NCBI GenBank assembly: GCA_023410445.1
Contig: JAEYPT010000001.1
Location: 248,001 to 312,000, forward strand
Length of the DNA: 64,000 nucleotides
Origin: Bacillota bacterium
GTDB lineage: Bacteria > Bacillota > Clostridia > Oscillospirales > Acutalibacteraceae
Direction of reading: 5' to 3'
Notes under the pieces: model-generated
The model's database searches: none
Told to the model about the DNA's origin: nothing
The model's input: only the letters and a program-made list of their open reading frames with translations
Made by a program: the position numbers and the translations under genes
Shown: positions 8,044 through 17,240 of the stretch, piece after piece
How the letters are laid out: every line of letters begins with the position of its first letter
Position numbering within the stretch: position 1 is the first letter of the stretch

Positions 8044-9537
8044 ATGGGTGAAACGATTCTGACCATGAAGGGAATCGACAAAACATTCCCCGGCGTCCAT
8101 GCTCTCGACCACGTGGACCTGGAGATCCGCAAGGGCGAAGTGCTGGCTTTAATGGGTGAAAACGGCGCAGGGAAATCCACACTGATGAAGGTGCTGACGG
8201 GCATCTATAAAAAAGATTCCGGAGCGATTACATACGAAGGAAACGAAGTGGAGTATTCCAATCCCCGCGAAGCTCAGGCAGCCGGTATTGTCATCGTTCA
8301 TCAGGAACTGAACATGATGGGCCACCTAACCGTGGCGCAGAATATCTTTATCGGAAGAGAACCGCGGCAGGGCTGGCTGATTGACGATGCGAAAATGAAC
8401 GAGGATGCGCGCAAGCTCTTTGAGCAGCTCAACATCAGCATCAATCCGCGCGAGACCATGAGCCGCCTGACCGTCGGAAAACAACAGATGTGCGAAATTG
8501 CGAAAGCCATTTCCCATCAGGCGAAGATCATTATTTTCGACGAGCCCAGCGCGGCACTGACGGATGCGGAAATCGAGCAGCTTTTCAAAATTATCCGCGA
8601 TCTGCGGGATCAGCAGATCGGCATTGTGTACATCTCTCACCGCATGGATGAAATCAAGCAGATTACGGACCGCGTTACCGTCATGCGCGACGGCTGCAAC
8701 GTAGGCACGCTGATTACCAAGGACTGCACGAAGGACGATATCATCAACATGATGGTTGGCCGCGTGATCTACGAGGCGCCGAAGACCGAAAGCCGGGTAA
8801 AACCGGATGCCCCCGTTGTGCTGAAGGTAGAGCATCTCAATGCCGGGCGCATGGTGCAGGATGTCAGCTTTGAACTGCACAAGGGTGAAATTCTCGGTTT
8901 CTCCGGCCTGATGGGTGCAGGACGCACGGAGACGGCGCGCGCGCTGTTCGGCGCGGACCCGAAGGAAAGCGGAGAAATTACGATCAACGGGAAAAAAGTG
9001 GTGATCAACAATCCGGAGCAGGCGGTTGCCGAGGGCCTGAGCTATCTGTCGGAGGACCGGAAACGTTACGGCGTGGTTCTGAAAAAAAGTATCGCGGAAA
9101 ATTCCACGCTCACCTGTCTGCCGAGGTTCTGCAATCACCAGTTTATCGATAAGCAAAAGGAAAAAAAGGTCGCCCAGCAGTATGTCGATATGCTGCAGCT
9201 GAAAACGCCGAGCGTTGACCAGATGGTCATCAACCTTTCCGGCGGTAATCAGCAAAAGGTTGTTATCGGGAAATGGCTGATCGGCGACTCGGATATTCTG
9301 ATTTTCGATGAGCCGACACGCGGCATCGACGTTGGCGCAAAGCAGGAAATTTATGAATTGATGAACAAGCTTGTCAACGAAGGTAAGTCCATTATTATGA
9401 TTTCTTCCGAAATGATGGAGATTCTGCGCATGAGCGACCGCATCATCGTGATGTGTGAAGGCAGAATTACCGGAGAACTTGGCATAGAAGAAGCGTCGCA
9501 GGCAAAAATCATGAACTTTGCGACACTGCGCAGTTAA
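8044..9537 (+). CDS. Sugar ABC importer ATPase (RbsA/RhaT-type, two ABC domains)
   Basis: A 497-residue ATPase with two nucleotide-binding domains. The first has Walker A GENGAGKST, a signature region LTVGKQQ and Walker B IIIFDEPS. The second has a degenerate P-loop (GLMGAGRTE), a canonical LSGGNQQK signature and LIFDEPTRGIDVG. The degenerate second P-loop is normal in RbsA/MglA proteins. It powers import of a monosaccharide through the two flanking permeases. The gene begins 15 bases after permease 1, behind a GGGAGGGACG ribosome binding site. Confidence 0.92.
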   Translation: MGETILTMKGIDKTFPGVHALDHVDLEIRKGEVLALMGENGAGKSTLMKVLTGIYKKDSGAITYEGNEVEYSNPREAQAAGIVIVHQELNMMGHLTVAQNIFIGREPRQGWLIDDAKMNEDARKLFEQLNISINPRETMSRLTVGKQQMCEIAKAISHQAKIIIFDEPSAALTDAEIEQLFKIIRDLRDQQIGIVYISHRMDEIKQITDRVTVMRDGCNVGTLITKDCTKDDIINMMVGRVIYEAPKTESRVKPDAPVVLKVEHLNAGRMVQDVSFELHKGEILGFSGLMGAGRTETARALFGADPKESGEITINGKKVVINNPEQAVAEGLSYLSEDRKRYGVVLKKSIAENSTLTCLPRFCNHQFIDKQKEKKVAQQYVDMLQLKTPSVDQMVINLSGGNQQKVVIGKWLIGDSDILIFDEPTRGIDVGAKQEIYELMNKLVNEGKSIIMISSEMMEILRMSDRIIVMCEGRITGELGIEEASQAKIMNFATLRS

Positions 9538-9550
9538 GGGGGGAACGGAT

Positions 9551-10546
9551 ATGGAAGAAAAAAAGAATGCAGCAAGCCGCAGCCCTCTCGTGCGTATTTT
9601 CACTTCCCAGCAGGGCATCGTGTTTGCCGTCACAATTATACTATTTTTGTTTTTCAGCATTGCAAGCGCATCGTTTCGCCGTTACACCACGATCGTTACG
9701 CTTTGCAATTACATGTATTACATTCTGCTTATGGCAATTGGGGTTACTTTCCCGCTCATTACCGCGGGGGTTGACCTGTCCATCGGAACCGGCATCATCT
9801 GTTATTCCATTGTAGGAAGTTACGTCATTAGTCAAAAGGGAATGCCCGTCCTCGTTGGAATGCTGATTACCGTCGTGATGGCCATTGTAATCGGTCTGAT
9901 CAACGGTCTCGTCGTTGCGAAACTCGACCTGCCGCCTTTTATCACGACTCTATGCACCATGATGATCGCACGAGGCCTCGGTTCCATTCTCACGGGAGGC
10001 CTGAGCGGCGTTTGGCCGATGGAGGGAAGCGACGGGGGTTGGTGCCGCAGTATCTTCAAGATTACCATCAATGATCAGGTAATCCCGATCGGCATTCTCT
10101 GGATGATTCTGCTGATTATCATCATGTCCGTCGTTCTTCGCAGGACACGGGTTGGCCGCTATATCATCGCGATCGGAAGCAATAAGGAAGCGTTAAGGCT
10201 CTCTGGTGTCAACGTGGTGAAATGGCTGGTGATTGCCTATATGATTTCCGGTCTGTTTGCGGGCTTTGCCGCAATTGCCTATGCCTGCACGTTCTCCAAC
10301 ATTACCCCGGGCACGGGTGCCGGTCTGGAGCTTGACGCCATCGGCGGAGCGATCATCGGCGGAACCTCCATGACGGGCGGCGCGGGCTCAATCTTCGGAA
10401 CCTTCCTCGGCGTGCTGGTCATTTCCCTGCTGAAAACAGGTCTTCCCTACATCGGTCTGCAGGCGAACTGGCAGCAAATCATCACGGGTCTGGTTTTGAT
10501 CGGCGCGGTTACCCTCGATATGGCAAAACGCCACAAAGCCGCCTGA
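9551..10546 (+). CDS. Sugar ABC importer permease 2 (RbsC/RhaQ-type)
   Basis: A 331-residue BPD_transp_2 permease with GVTFPLITAGVDLSIGTG near residue 60 and GGTSMTGGAGSIFGT near 275. The start is ATG 9551 because AAGGGGGGAA sits just before it; an earlier in-frame start would overlap the ATPase gene. It is clearly divergent from permease 1, so the importer is probably a permease heterodimer. Confidence 0.88.
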   Translation: MEEKKNAASRSPLVRIFTSQQGIVFAVTIILFLFFSIASASFRRYTTIVTLCNYMYYILLMAIGVTFPLITAGVDLSIGTGIICYSIVGSYVISQKGMPVLVGMLITVVMAIVIGLINGLVVAKLDLPPFITTLCTMMIARGLGSILTGGLSGVWPMEGSDGGWCRSIFKITINDQVIPIGILWMILLIIIMSVVLRRTRVGRYIIAIGSNKEALRLSGVNVVKWLVIAYMISGLFAGFAAIAYACTFSNITPGTGAGLELDAIGGAIIGGTSMTGGAGSIFGTFLGVLVISLLKTGLPYIGLQANWQQIITGLVLIGAVTLDMAKRHKAA

Positions 10547-10560
10547 AATTCAGTGATTTT

Positions 10561-10575
10561 ACACCCAAGGGGTGT
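10561..10575 (+). other. Small intercistronic hairpin before the binding-protein gene
   Basis: ACACCC (10561-10566) and GGGTGT (10570-10575) can pair around a 3-base loop, with no T run. Hairpins at such positions often set mRNA ends or stability for highly expressed binding proteins; that role is inferred. Confidence 0.35.
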
Positions 10576-10605
10576 AGTCATAATTTAAAACGGGAGGAAA
10601 CAAAC

Positions 10606-11775
10606 ATGAGAAAAGCAATGGCACTTGTTTTAGCCTCAATCATGGCACTTTCCGCCACCGCATGCAGCGGCGGCAGCACACCTGCAGCATCTTCGGCAGC
10701 TCCGGCTGCTGCGGCTCCGGCTTCTTCGGAGGCTGCTTCTACGGCGGCGTCCTCGGCGGCAGCGGGCGGCAATCAGAAACTGCACTTTGAAATCGTCTCC
10801 AAGGGCTTCCAATCCACTTACTGGCAGGCAGTTTATAAGGGCGCCACAGCGGAACTGAAAGCACTGAACGACAAAGCGGGCTACGAGAAGTATTCCATGA
10901 ACTTCGTGGGACCCGACTCCGAATCCGACGTAGCCGTTCAGGTTCAGGAATTCACCTCCGCTCTGAACGCAAAACCGAACGCAATCGGCTTGGCCGCTCT
11001 GGACACAAACGCACTGCTCGATTCCATTAAATCGGCCCAAGGCAACAAGATTCCGATCATCGGCTTTGACTCCGGCGTGCCGAAGGCTCCGGAAGGCGCC
11101 GTTCTCGCGAATGCCTCCACGGACAATTACGCTGCCGGCAAGAGTGCCGCAGACGGCATGTACGAGAAGATCAAAGACAAGATTAAGGGCAAGGTACGCA
11201 TCGGCGAAGTCAACCAGGATGCAACCTCCGAGTCCATCACCAACCGCGGCCTCGGTTTCCTCGATGAAATGATCGCGAAACTGACCGCCGACGGCAAAAA
11301 GGTCTTCGTAACCGGCAACCAGAAGTATACCGGCAGCTGCAAGGGCGTCAACGGTACGAAGGACAATGCGGATGTCACCATTGAAGTTCGCGTTCCTGCC
11401 CAGACAACCACAGAGCTGTGCGCAACCGAAGCCGGCGTTATCCTGAACGAAGCCGACACCATCGCTATCTTCGGTTCCAACCAGGTTGCTGCCGAAGGCG
11501 TCATCACCGCCAATGAAACGCTGCAGGTCTGCGGCGAAGGCAAGAAGATTACCGCAGTCGGCTTTGACTCCGGTAAAGTTCTGAAGGCCGCCGTTAAGGC
11601 CGGCACCATGTACGGCGCCGTGACTCAGGCTCCGGTTAAGATTGGCTCCGTGCTGATCGATCTGCTGGCGGCTTCCGCAGACGGCCAGTCGGTCAAAAAT
11701 ACCGATACCGGATGCGCTTTCTACACCAAAGACAATATCGACAAACAGGAAATCTCCCAGAACCTGTATGATTAA
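10606..11775 (+). CDS. Sugar-binding lipoprotein of importer 1
   Basis: A 389-residue substrate-binding protein. A signal peptide ends in the lipobox LSATAC (Cys20), and a Ser/Ala/Pro-rich linker runs to about residue 55. A Peripla_BP_4 domain follows (IGLAALDTNALLDSIKS, IPIIGFDSGV, TIAIFGSNQVAAEGV). It should be anchored to the outer face of the membrane and deliver a sugar to the permease pair. It is last in the operon after a small hairpin and before a strong terminator. The next gene block is an L-fucose pathway, so L-fucose or a related 6-deoxy sugar is the best guess for the ligand. Confidence 0.88.
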   Translation: MRKAMALVLASIMALSATACSGGSTPAASSAAPAAAAPASSEAASTAASSAAAGGNQKLHFEIVSKGFQSTYWQAVYKGATAELKALNDKAGYEKYSMNFVGPDSESDVAVQVQEFTSALNAKPNAIGLAALDTNALLDSIKSAQGNKIPIIGFDSGVPKAPEGAVLANASTDNYAAGKSAADGMYEKIKDKIKGKVRIGEVNQDATSESITNRGLGFLDEMIAKLTADGKKVFVTGNQKYTGSCKGVNGTKDNADVTIEVRVPAQTTTELCATEAGVILNEADTIAIFGSNQVAAEGVITANETLQVCGEGKKITAVGFDSGKVLKAAVKAGTMYGAVTQAPVKIGSVLIDLLAASADGQSVKNTDTGCAFYTKDNIDKQEISQNLYD

Positions 11776-11825
11776 CTTTCTCCTCTTTACGGAACCATAT
11801 TTCTCAGAGGAATAACGTGTTCCAA

Positions 11826-11864
11826 CCGCCGGGCGCTCCAGAAAGGGGCGCCCGGCGGCATTTT
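11826..11864 (+). terminator. Terminator between importer 1 and the AraC gene
   Basis: An 11-bp GC-rich stem (11826-11836 with 11848-11858) is followed by ATTTT. It lies between two convergent genes and may serve both strands. Confidence 0.7.
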
Positions 11865-12720
11865 ATCCGGCGCGGCGCTGTTTGCGGAACTGACCCGCCG
11901 AAACCCCCTTGTACTGCCGGAACAGGCGAATAAAGTAACTTAAATCGTTATAGCCGCATTGCAACGCAATTTCCGTGATGTTTTCGTCGGTCGCGCAGAG
12001 AAGCTCCGCCGCGCACTCGATCCGATAGTAATTCAGGTAGTCGATCGGCGTGCGGCCAGTCACCTGCCGGAACACGCGGCAGAAATACTTCGGCGCAAGC
12101 CCGGCTTCGGCGGCCAGCTGCTCCAGCGTCAGCGGCGAGGCATAATCCGCGCGAATCCGCATCAGCACATTTTTGATCTGCATAGCCCGGTTGCTGCTTC
12201 GGCGGTCCTCGTCCGAAGGCATTGTGTAAAGGCGCTGCTGCAGCACCGTACCAATGAACTGCCACAGAAGACCCGTTGTGATGAACTCATACCCGGCCTG
12301 CTCTTTTTCCATCGCTTCAAACAGCCGGTCCACAATGCGTCCAACATCACTGCTCCGCTCAAAACGGGTCTGAATGCACGCTCCGGGGCCGAGGGCTGCG
12401 GTGTACCGTTCCCGGCAGATGGTGCTGTCCTGCAGAAAACGGTCCATATCGAATACGATGCATTCGTAGATGCAGTCATGCGGTGTTCCGCCGTGAATGA
12501 TCCCCTCGGGCAGGAACGCGGAGTCCCCGGCGTTCAGCTCCAGCATTTCGCCGTCCAGCGACAGGGAAAAACGGCCCTGCAGAACCAGAATCAGTTCGCA
12601 CTCCATGTGCCAATGGAAAGGCATCTCATAACGAGGGTGTGCGGCGTCCACATAGTACAGTTCAATCGGAAAATCGAACGTGCCCCGGACCGCTTTTTCG
12701 TGACAGGCAAGATACCGCAT
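11863..12720 (-). CDS. AraC-family regulator with cupin sensor
   Basis: A 285-residue regulator. An N-terminal cupin-like domain (about 15-100, FHWHMECELILVLQGRFSL, GDSAFLPEG) probably senses a sugar. A C-terminal AraC/XylS domain (about 185-280) has two helix-turn-helices (LEQLAAEAGL; ITEIALQCGYND). The start is ATG at 12720, preceded by GGAGG; an upstream TTG lies inside that ribosome binding site. It is divergent from the fucose operon, with 115 bases between them, so it most likely controls that operon. Confidence 0.87.
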   Translation of the reverse strand: MRYLACHEKAVRGTFDFPIELYYVDAAHPRYEMPFHWHMECELILVLQGRFSLSLDGEMLELNAGDSAFLPEGIIHGGTPHDCIYECIVFDMDRFLQDSTICRERYTAALGPGACIQTRFERSSDVGRIVDRLFEAMEKEQAGYEFITTGLLWQFIGTVLQQRLYTMPSDEDRRSSNRAMQIKNVLMRIRADYASPLTLEQLAAEAGLAPKYFCRVFRQVTGRTPIDYLNYYRIECAAELLCATDENITEIALQCGYNDLSYFIRLFRQYKGVSAGQFRKQRRAG

Positions 12721-12730
12721 AGGCTCCTCC

Positions 12731-12798
12731 AAAAAGTGAATATAATGCTACTTTTTCTTATTATAGCCCGAGCGGAGAGGAAAAAGCAACAGTATAAT
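12731..12798 (+). promoter_or_regulatory. Intergenic control region of the fucose operon
   Basis: AAAAAGT (12731-12737) and ACTTTTT (12750-12756) form an inverted repeat with a 12-base spacer, close to the AraC gene. A perfect TATAAT at 12793-12798 stands 38 bases before the aldolase gene. No good -35 element lies 17 bases upstream of it, which fits an activator-dependent promoter. The operator role is inferred. Confidence 0.4.
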
Positions 12799-12835
12799 AC
12801 AAGTAGACTCCCGAAAGAAACGAAAGGAGAATAAC

Positions 12836-13543
12836 ATGGATATTCAACTGATAAAAGAACAGATCTGCGACGTCTGCCACAAAATGTGGCAGCTGGGATG
12901 GGTAGCGGCAAATGACGGAAATGTCACGGCACGTCTGGAGGACGGCACCTTTCTCGCGACGCCTACGGGCATGAGCAAAAGCTTTATTACGCCGGAAAAG
13001 CTTCTGCACATCAACGGCAAGGGTGAAATTCTGGAGGCAGCAGAGGGCCTGCGTCCTTCCAGCGAAATCAAGATGCATCTGCGGTGCTACGAAAAGCGCC
13101 CGGACGTAAACAGCGTGATTCACGCGCATCCGCCGGGCGCGACGGGCTTTGCCGTGGCACACCGCTCCATGGATATGTACAACATGATCGAGGACGTGTC
13201 GGTGATCGGCGCGGTGCCGCTTACCCCCTACGGTACGCCGAGTACGGTGGAGGTTCCGGACGCCATTGAACCGTATCTGGCTGAGCACGACGTGATGCTG
13301 TTGGAAAACCACGGTGCGCTGGCCGTCGGCAGCGACGTCATCACCGCGTTTTACCGGATGGAAAGTCTGGAGCTTTGGGCCAAAATCACGATCAACGCGA
13401 TCATTCTGGGCGGCAGCTACGACATCAGCCGCGAAAACATTCAGAAGCTGATCGATCTGCGCGGGTATTACGGTGTGACCGGCAAACATCCGGGCTATCA
13501 GAAATATCCAGGCAAAGAAAAGGGCGAACCGACCGACCGGTAA
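12836..13543 (+). CDS. fucA: L-fuculose-phosphate aldolase (class II)
   Basis: A 235-residue zinc aldolase that splits L-fuculose 1-phosphate into dihydroxyacetone phosphate and L-lactaldehyde. The residues expected of the family are visible: Glu77 (PSSEIKMHL), zinc ligands His96 and His98 (IHAHPP) and His159 (LLENHG). They sit at a constant offset from Glu73, His92, His94 and His155 of E. coli FucA. It is the first gene of a five-gene operon whose other members complete the fucose route. A rhamnulose-phosphate aldolase role is less likely because FucI and FucO accompany it. Confidence 0.87.
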   Translation: MDIQLIKEQICDVCHKMWQLGWVAANDGNVTARLEDGTFLATPTGMSKSFITPEKLLHINGKGEILEAAEGLRPSSEIKMHLRCYEKRPDVNSVIHAHPPGATGFAVAHRSMDMYNMIEDVSVIGAVPLTPYGTPSTVEVPDAIEPYLAEHDVMLLENHGALAVGSDVITAFYRMESLELWAKITINAIILGGSYDISRENIQKLIDLRGYYGVTGKHPGYQKYPGKEKGEPTDR

Positions 13544-13555
13544 GGAGGGAGCGCT

Positions 13556-13990
13556 ATGCTGAAGAATATTCCCGCAATCCTCAGCCCGGAACTCTTGAAA
13601 GTCCTGTGTGAAATGGGCCACGGGGATGAACTGATTCTGGCGGACGGCAATTTTCCCGCCGAAAGCGTGGGCAAAAACGCCCGGGTGATCCGTCTCGACG
13701 GCCACGGAGTTCCCGAGGTGCTCGACGCGGTGCTGGCTTTGATTCCGCTGGATACATACACGGAAAAACCCGCCGCCCTGATGGAGGTGGTGCCGGGCGA
13801 TCCGATCGTGCCGGTCATCTGGGAAGAATACCGGGCGATTCTCGCAAAGCACGGAGAAAATCCCGATGCGGTGGAAAACATCGAGCGGTTTGCGTTTTAT
13901 GAGCGCGCAAAGCAGGCGTATGCCATCATCGCCACGGGTGAATCCGCGGTTTACGCCAATATTCTGCTGAAAAAGGGTGTCGTTCAATGA
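13556..13990 (+). CDS. fucU: L-fucose mutarotase (RbsD/FucU family, copy 2)
   Basis: A 144-residue FucU-type mutarotase that supplies the anomer used by the isomerase. It shares the MGHGDELILADGNFP motif with the paralogue at 1390. It lies 12 bases after the aldolase and overlaps the kinase start by four bases (ATGA), which suggests translational coupling. Its position inside the operon supports fucose as the substrate. Confidence 0.85.
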   Translation: MLKNIPAILSPELLKVLCEMGHGDELILADGNFPAESVGKNARVIRLDGHGVPEVLDAVLALIPLDTYTEKPAALMEVVPGDPIVPVIWEEYRAILAKHGENPDAVENIERFAFYERAKQAYAIIATGESAVYANILLKKGVVQ

Positions 13991-15420
13991 ACGGCGGCAT
14001 AGTGGTTCTTGCTTTCGATTTCGGCGCTTCGAGCGGGCGCGCGATCAAAGCGCGGTACGAAAACGGTGCCCTCAGCTATGAGGAAGTTCACCGGTTTGAC
14101 AACAACCCCGGAGAATACGAGGGTCATTTCTGCTGGGACTTTGAAACCCTGTTGACCGAGGTGCGGACCGGAATTGAAAAGGCCGGCGAGTTCGACAGTG
14201 TGGGTTTCGATACGTGGGGTGTCGATTTCGGTCTGCTGGACCGGAACGGCCGTCTGCTCTCGCGCCCGGTTCATTACCGCGACGCGCGAACGGCCGGAAC
14301 GGTGGAGCAGGTTCTTCGGAAGATCGGTGCGGAGGAACTGTACCGGAAAACCGGAAACCAGATCATGGCGATCAATACGATGTTTCAGCTGTTGGCGCTG
14401 AAGGAACAGCAGCCTAAGGTGCTGGAGCAGGCCAAAACGCTGCTGTTTATGCCGGATCTGTTCGCCTATTCCCTGTGCGGCAAAGCGGCGTGCGAACGCA
14501 GCATTGCCTCCACCAGCCAGATGCTTGACCCCCAAACCGGTACTTGGCGCGGCGATGTTCTGGATGCGCTTGGCTTACCGAAGGGTATCCTGCTGCCGCC
14601 CGTTCCCAGTGGCACGGTGACCGGCACGCTCCCGAACGGGGCCAAAGTGATCGCCGTAGCCGGGCACGATACCCAGTGCGCTGCCGCTGCTGTTCCCACA
14701 CAGAGCACGCATGCGGCATTCCTATCCTGTGGTACGTGGAGTCTTTTGGGCACCGAACTGGACGCGCCCGTTCTCACGCCCGAAAGCTGCCGCATGGGCC
14801 TTTCCAACGAGTTGGGCGCCAACGGGAAGGTCAACTATCTGAAAAACATCATCGGGCTGTGGCTCATTCAGGAAAGCCGACGCGCCTGGCGCAGACAGGG
14901 GCAGGAATATTCCTATGCCGATCTGGAGCGCATGGCGCTGGATTCTCAGCCGCTCAACTGCTTCATCGACCCCGATGCGCCGGAGTTCACCCCGCCGGGG
15001 GACATTCCGGGCCGGGTGCGCGAATACTGCCGCCGCACGGGTCAGCACGAACCGCAGTCGGTCGGCGAAATTATGCGCTGCATTTATGAAAGCCTTGCGC
15101 TCAAATATCGCTTCGCGCTGGAACAGCTGCAGCAGGCGACCGGGAAGCGCTTTTCCGTGCTCCACATTCTCGGCGGCGGCACCAAGGACGGCCTGCTGTG
15201 CCGGATGACGGCCAATAGTACCGGAGTGCCTGTGATTGCCGGACCGGTGGAAGCGACGGCGCTCGGCAACATCATCATTCAGCTTGCGGCGCTGGGAGCG
15301 CTGGCGAATCTTCAGGCCGGGCGCTCCCTGATAGCCCGGAACGAACCATTGAAACGATATGAGCCCGAAGAATCACAAGCGTGGAATCGGGCCTATCAAA
15401 TTTATCAAACCATTTTGTGA
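13987..15420 (+). CDS. FGGY-family kinase, probable L-fuculokinase (RhaB-like)
   Basis: A 477-residue sugar kinase that phosphorylates a ketose with ATP. Motifs include the N-terminal phosphate loop region (FDFGASSGR), GFDTWGVDFGLLD and HYRD near residues 75-100, AGHDTQCAA near 225 and HILGGGTKD near 390. By sequence it looks like rhamnulokinase (RhaB). Its operon contains fucose isomerase and fuculose-phosphate aldolase, so L-fuculose is the likely natural substrate, perhaps with L-rhamnulose as well. The start overlaps the fucU stop. Confidence 0.85.
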   Translation: MNGGIVVLAFDFGASSGRAIKARYENGALSYEEVHRFDNNPGEYEGHFCWDFETLLTEVRTGIEKAGEFDSVGFDTWGVDFGLLDRNGRLLSRPVHYRDARTAGTVEQVLRKIGAEELYRKTGNQIMAINTMFQLLALKEQQPKVLEQAKTLLFMPDLFAYSLCGKAACERSIASTSQMLDPQTGTWRGDVLDALGLPKGILLPPVPSGTVTGTLPNGAKVIAVAGHDTQCAAAAVPTQSTHAAFLSCGTWSLLGTELDAPVLTPESCRMGLSNELGANGKVNYLKNIIGLWLIQESRRAWRRQGQEYSYADLERMALDSQPLNCFIDPDAPEFTPPGDIPGRVREYCRRTGQHEPQSVGEIMRCIYESLALKYRFALEQLQQATGKRFSVLHILGGGTKDGLLCRMTANSTGVPVIAGPVEATALGNIIIQLAALGALANLQAGRSLIARNEPLKRYEPEESQAWNRAYQIYQTIL

Positions 15421-15434
15421 AGGAGGAGTTTTTT

Positions 15435-17219
15435 ATGTTATATCCTAAAATCGGCATTCGGCCGATTATTGACGGCCGTTGGGGCGGCGTCCGTGAAAGC
15501 CTTGAAAAGCAGACCATGGGAATGGCGCAGAGCGCGGTGAAGTTGATTTCCGAGACTCTGCGGTACCCGGACGGGACCCCCGTGCAGTGCGTCGTCTCCA
15601 ACACCACCATCGGCAGCGGAGCGGAAGCCGCGGCCTGCGCGGAACAGTTTTCCACCGAGAATGTAGTCGCGACACTTTCTGTTACACCCTGCTGGTGCTA
15701 CGGAACCGAGACCTTCGACATGGACCCCAAAACGATCAAGGCGGTCTGGGGTTTCAACGGGACCGAGCGCCCCGGCGCGGTTTATCTGGCTGCTGTTCTG
15801 GCGGCCCATGCACAGCGCGGTCTGCCTGCCTTCAGCATCTATGGGCATGACGTGCAGGATGCTTCCGACACCAGCGTTCCCGCTGACGTTGCCGAAAAAA
15901 TTCTTCGCTTTGCGCGCTGCGCAGTAGCGGTCGGGTGGATGAAGAACAAAGCCTATGTCAATCTGGGCGGCGTCCCCATGGGAATCGCGGGCAGTTTCTG
16001 CAACGCCGATGTGTTCCAGAAATATCTTGGTTTACGTGCCGAGTGGGTTGACATGACGGAAATCCTCCGCCGCATCAAACTCGAGATTTATGACGCGGAG
16101 GAGTACAAGCGTGCGCTGAGCTGGGTGAAGGCCAACTGTAAGGAAGGCTTTGACTGCAATGCCGGTAAGAACCTGCCCGAGGTCATTACAAAATCCAAAG
16201 TCATTCCGCCGGATCAGGACTGGGAGTTCATCACCAAAATGACGCTTGTCATGCGGGATATCCTGTTCGGAAACCCGAAGTTGGATGCAATGGGGTGGCA
16301 TGAGGAAGCGCTGGGCCGCAACGCGGTGGTCGGCGGCTTCCAGGGTCAGCGTCAATGGACCGACTGGCTTCCGAACGCCGATTTCTCAGAATCCATTCTG
16401 GCTTCTACGTTCGACTGGAACGGCGCCAAACAGCCCACGCCGTTTGCGACGGAGAACGACACCTGCAACGGAATCGCCATGCTGTTCGGAACGCTCGTCA
16501 GCAACCGGGCGCCCGGTTTCCACGACGTGCGCACCTACTGGAGTCCGGAAGCCTGTGAGCGTGTGACGGGGATGAAACCGACCGGAAAGGCTGACAACGG
16601 CTTTATTCATCTCATCAATTCTGGCGCGACGGCGCTCGATGAGACCGGTGTGTGCAGAGACGAAAAAGGCGAGCCCTGCATGAAACCGTTCTGGGAAATG
16701 CAGAAAAAGGATATTCAGGCGTGCCTTGACGCGACTGATTGGTGCCGGGCAAACTTCGAATATTTCCGCGGCGGCGGGTTCTCGAGTCATTTCCGCTGCA
16801 GCAGCGAAATGCCCGTTACCATGCTTCGATTCAACATTGTGGACGGCATCGGCCCCGTTTTACAGATTGCCGAAGGCTGGACCGTGGACCTGCCGGATCA
16901 GATTCACAATACGATTGATCTGCGTACAGACCGCACCTGGCCCACCATCTGGTTCGCACCCCGGCTGACCGGAAACGGTGCCTTTGCGGATGTTTACAGT
17001 GTCATGGCGAACTGGGGCGCAAACCACGGAGCAACGGTTTACGGCCACGTGGGCGCCGACCTGATAACGCTTGCTTCCATGCTGCGCATCCCCGTGACCA
17101 TGCACAACGTCCCGCAGGAAAAGGTATACCGTCCGCACGCATGGGCATCCTTCGGAACACAGGACTTGCAGGCCGCCGATTATGCCGCATGTAAGCAGTA
17201 TGGCCCGCTGTACCGATAA
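15435..17219 (+). CDS. fucI: L-fucose isomerase
   Basis: A 594-residue enzyme (E. coli FucI has 591) that converts L-fucose to L-fuculose with a manganese ion. Family motifs are present: the ligand-rich GFQGQRQWTDWLPN stretch near residue 300 and ATENDT near 335. The start is ATG 15435, just after AAGGAGGAG; a longer reading would run into the kinase gene. It is the most specific marker that this operon degrades L-fucose (or D-arabinose). Confidence 0.93.
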   Translation: MLYPKIGIRPIIDGRWGGVRESLEKQTMGMAQSAVKLISETLRYPDGTPVQCVVSNTTIGSGAEAAACAEQFSTENVVATLSVTPCWCYGTETFDMDPKTIKAVWGFNGTERPGAVYLAAVLAAHAQRGLPAFSIYGHDVQDASDTSVPADVAEKILRFARCAVAVGWMKNKAYVNLGGVPMGIAGSFCNADVFQKYLGLRAEWVDMTEILRRIKLEIYDAEEYKRALSWVKANCKEGFDCNAGKNLPEVITKSKVIPPDQDWEFITKMTLVMRDILFGNPKLDAMGWHEEALGRNAVVGGFQGQRQWTDWLPNADFSESILASTFDWNGAKQPTPFATENDTCNGIAMLFGTLVSNRAPGFHDVRTYWSPEACERVTGMKPTGKADNGFIHLINSGATALDETGVCRDEKGEPCMKPFWEMQKKDIQACLDATDWCRANFEYFRGGGFSSHFRCSSEMPVTMLRFNIVDGIGPVLQIAEGWTVDLPDQIHNTIDLRTDRTWPTIWFAPRLTGNGAFADVYSVMANWGANHGATVYGHVGADLITLASMLRIPVTMHNVPQEKVYRPHAWASFGTQDLQAADYAACKQYGPLYR

Positions 17220-17240
17220 GAATCAAAAGGAGAAATTACG

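Noticed and set aside
8326..9660. 444-codon open frame on the minus strand
   Set aside because: It is the antisense of the double ATPase gene, which has all ABC motifs in order. The antisense frame has no ribosome binding site or recognisable domain.
12761..13987. 408-codon open frame on the minus strand
   Set aside because: It lies opposite fucA and fucU, both of which have full family motifs; the frame is a shadow caused by GC-biased codons.
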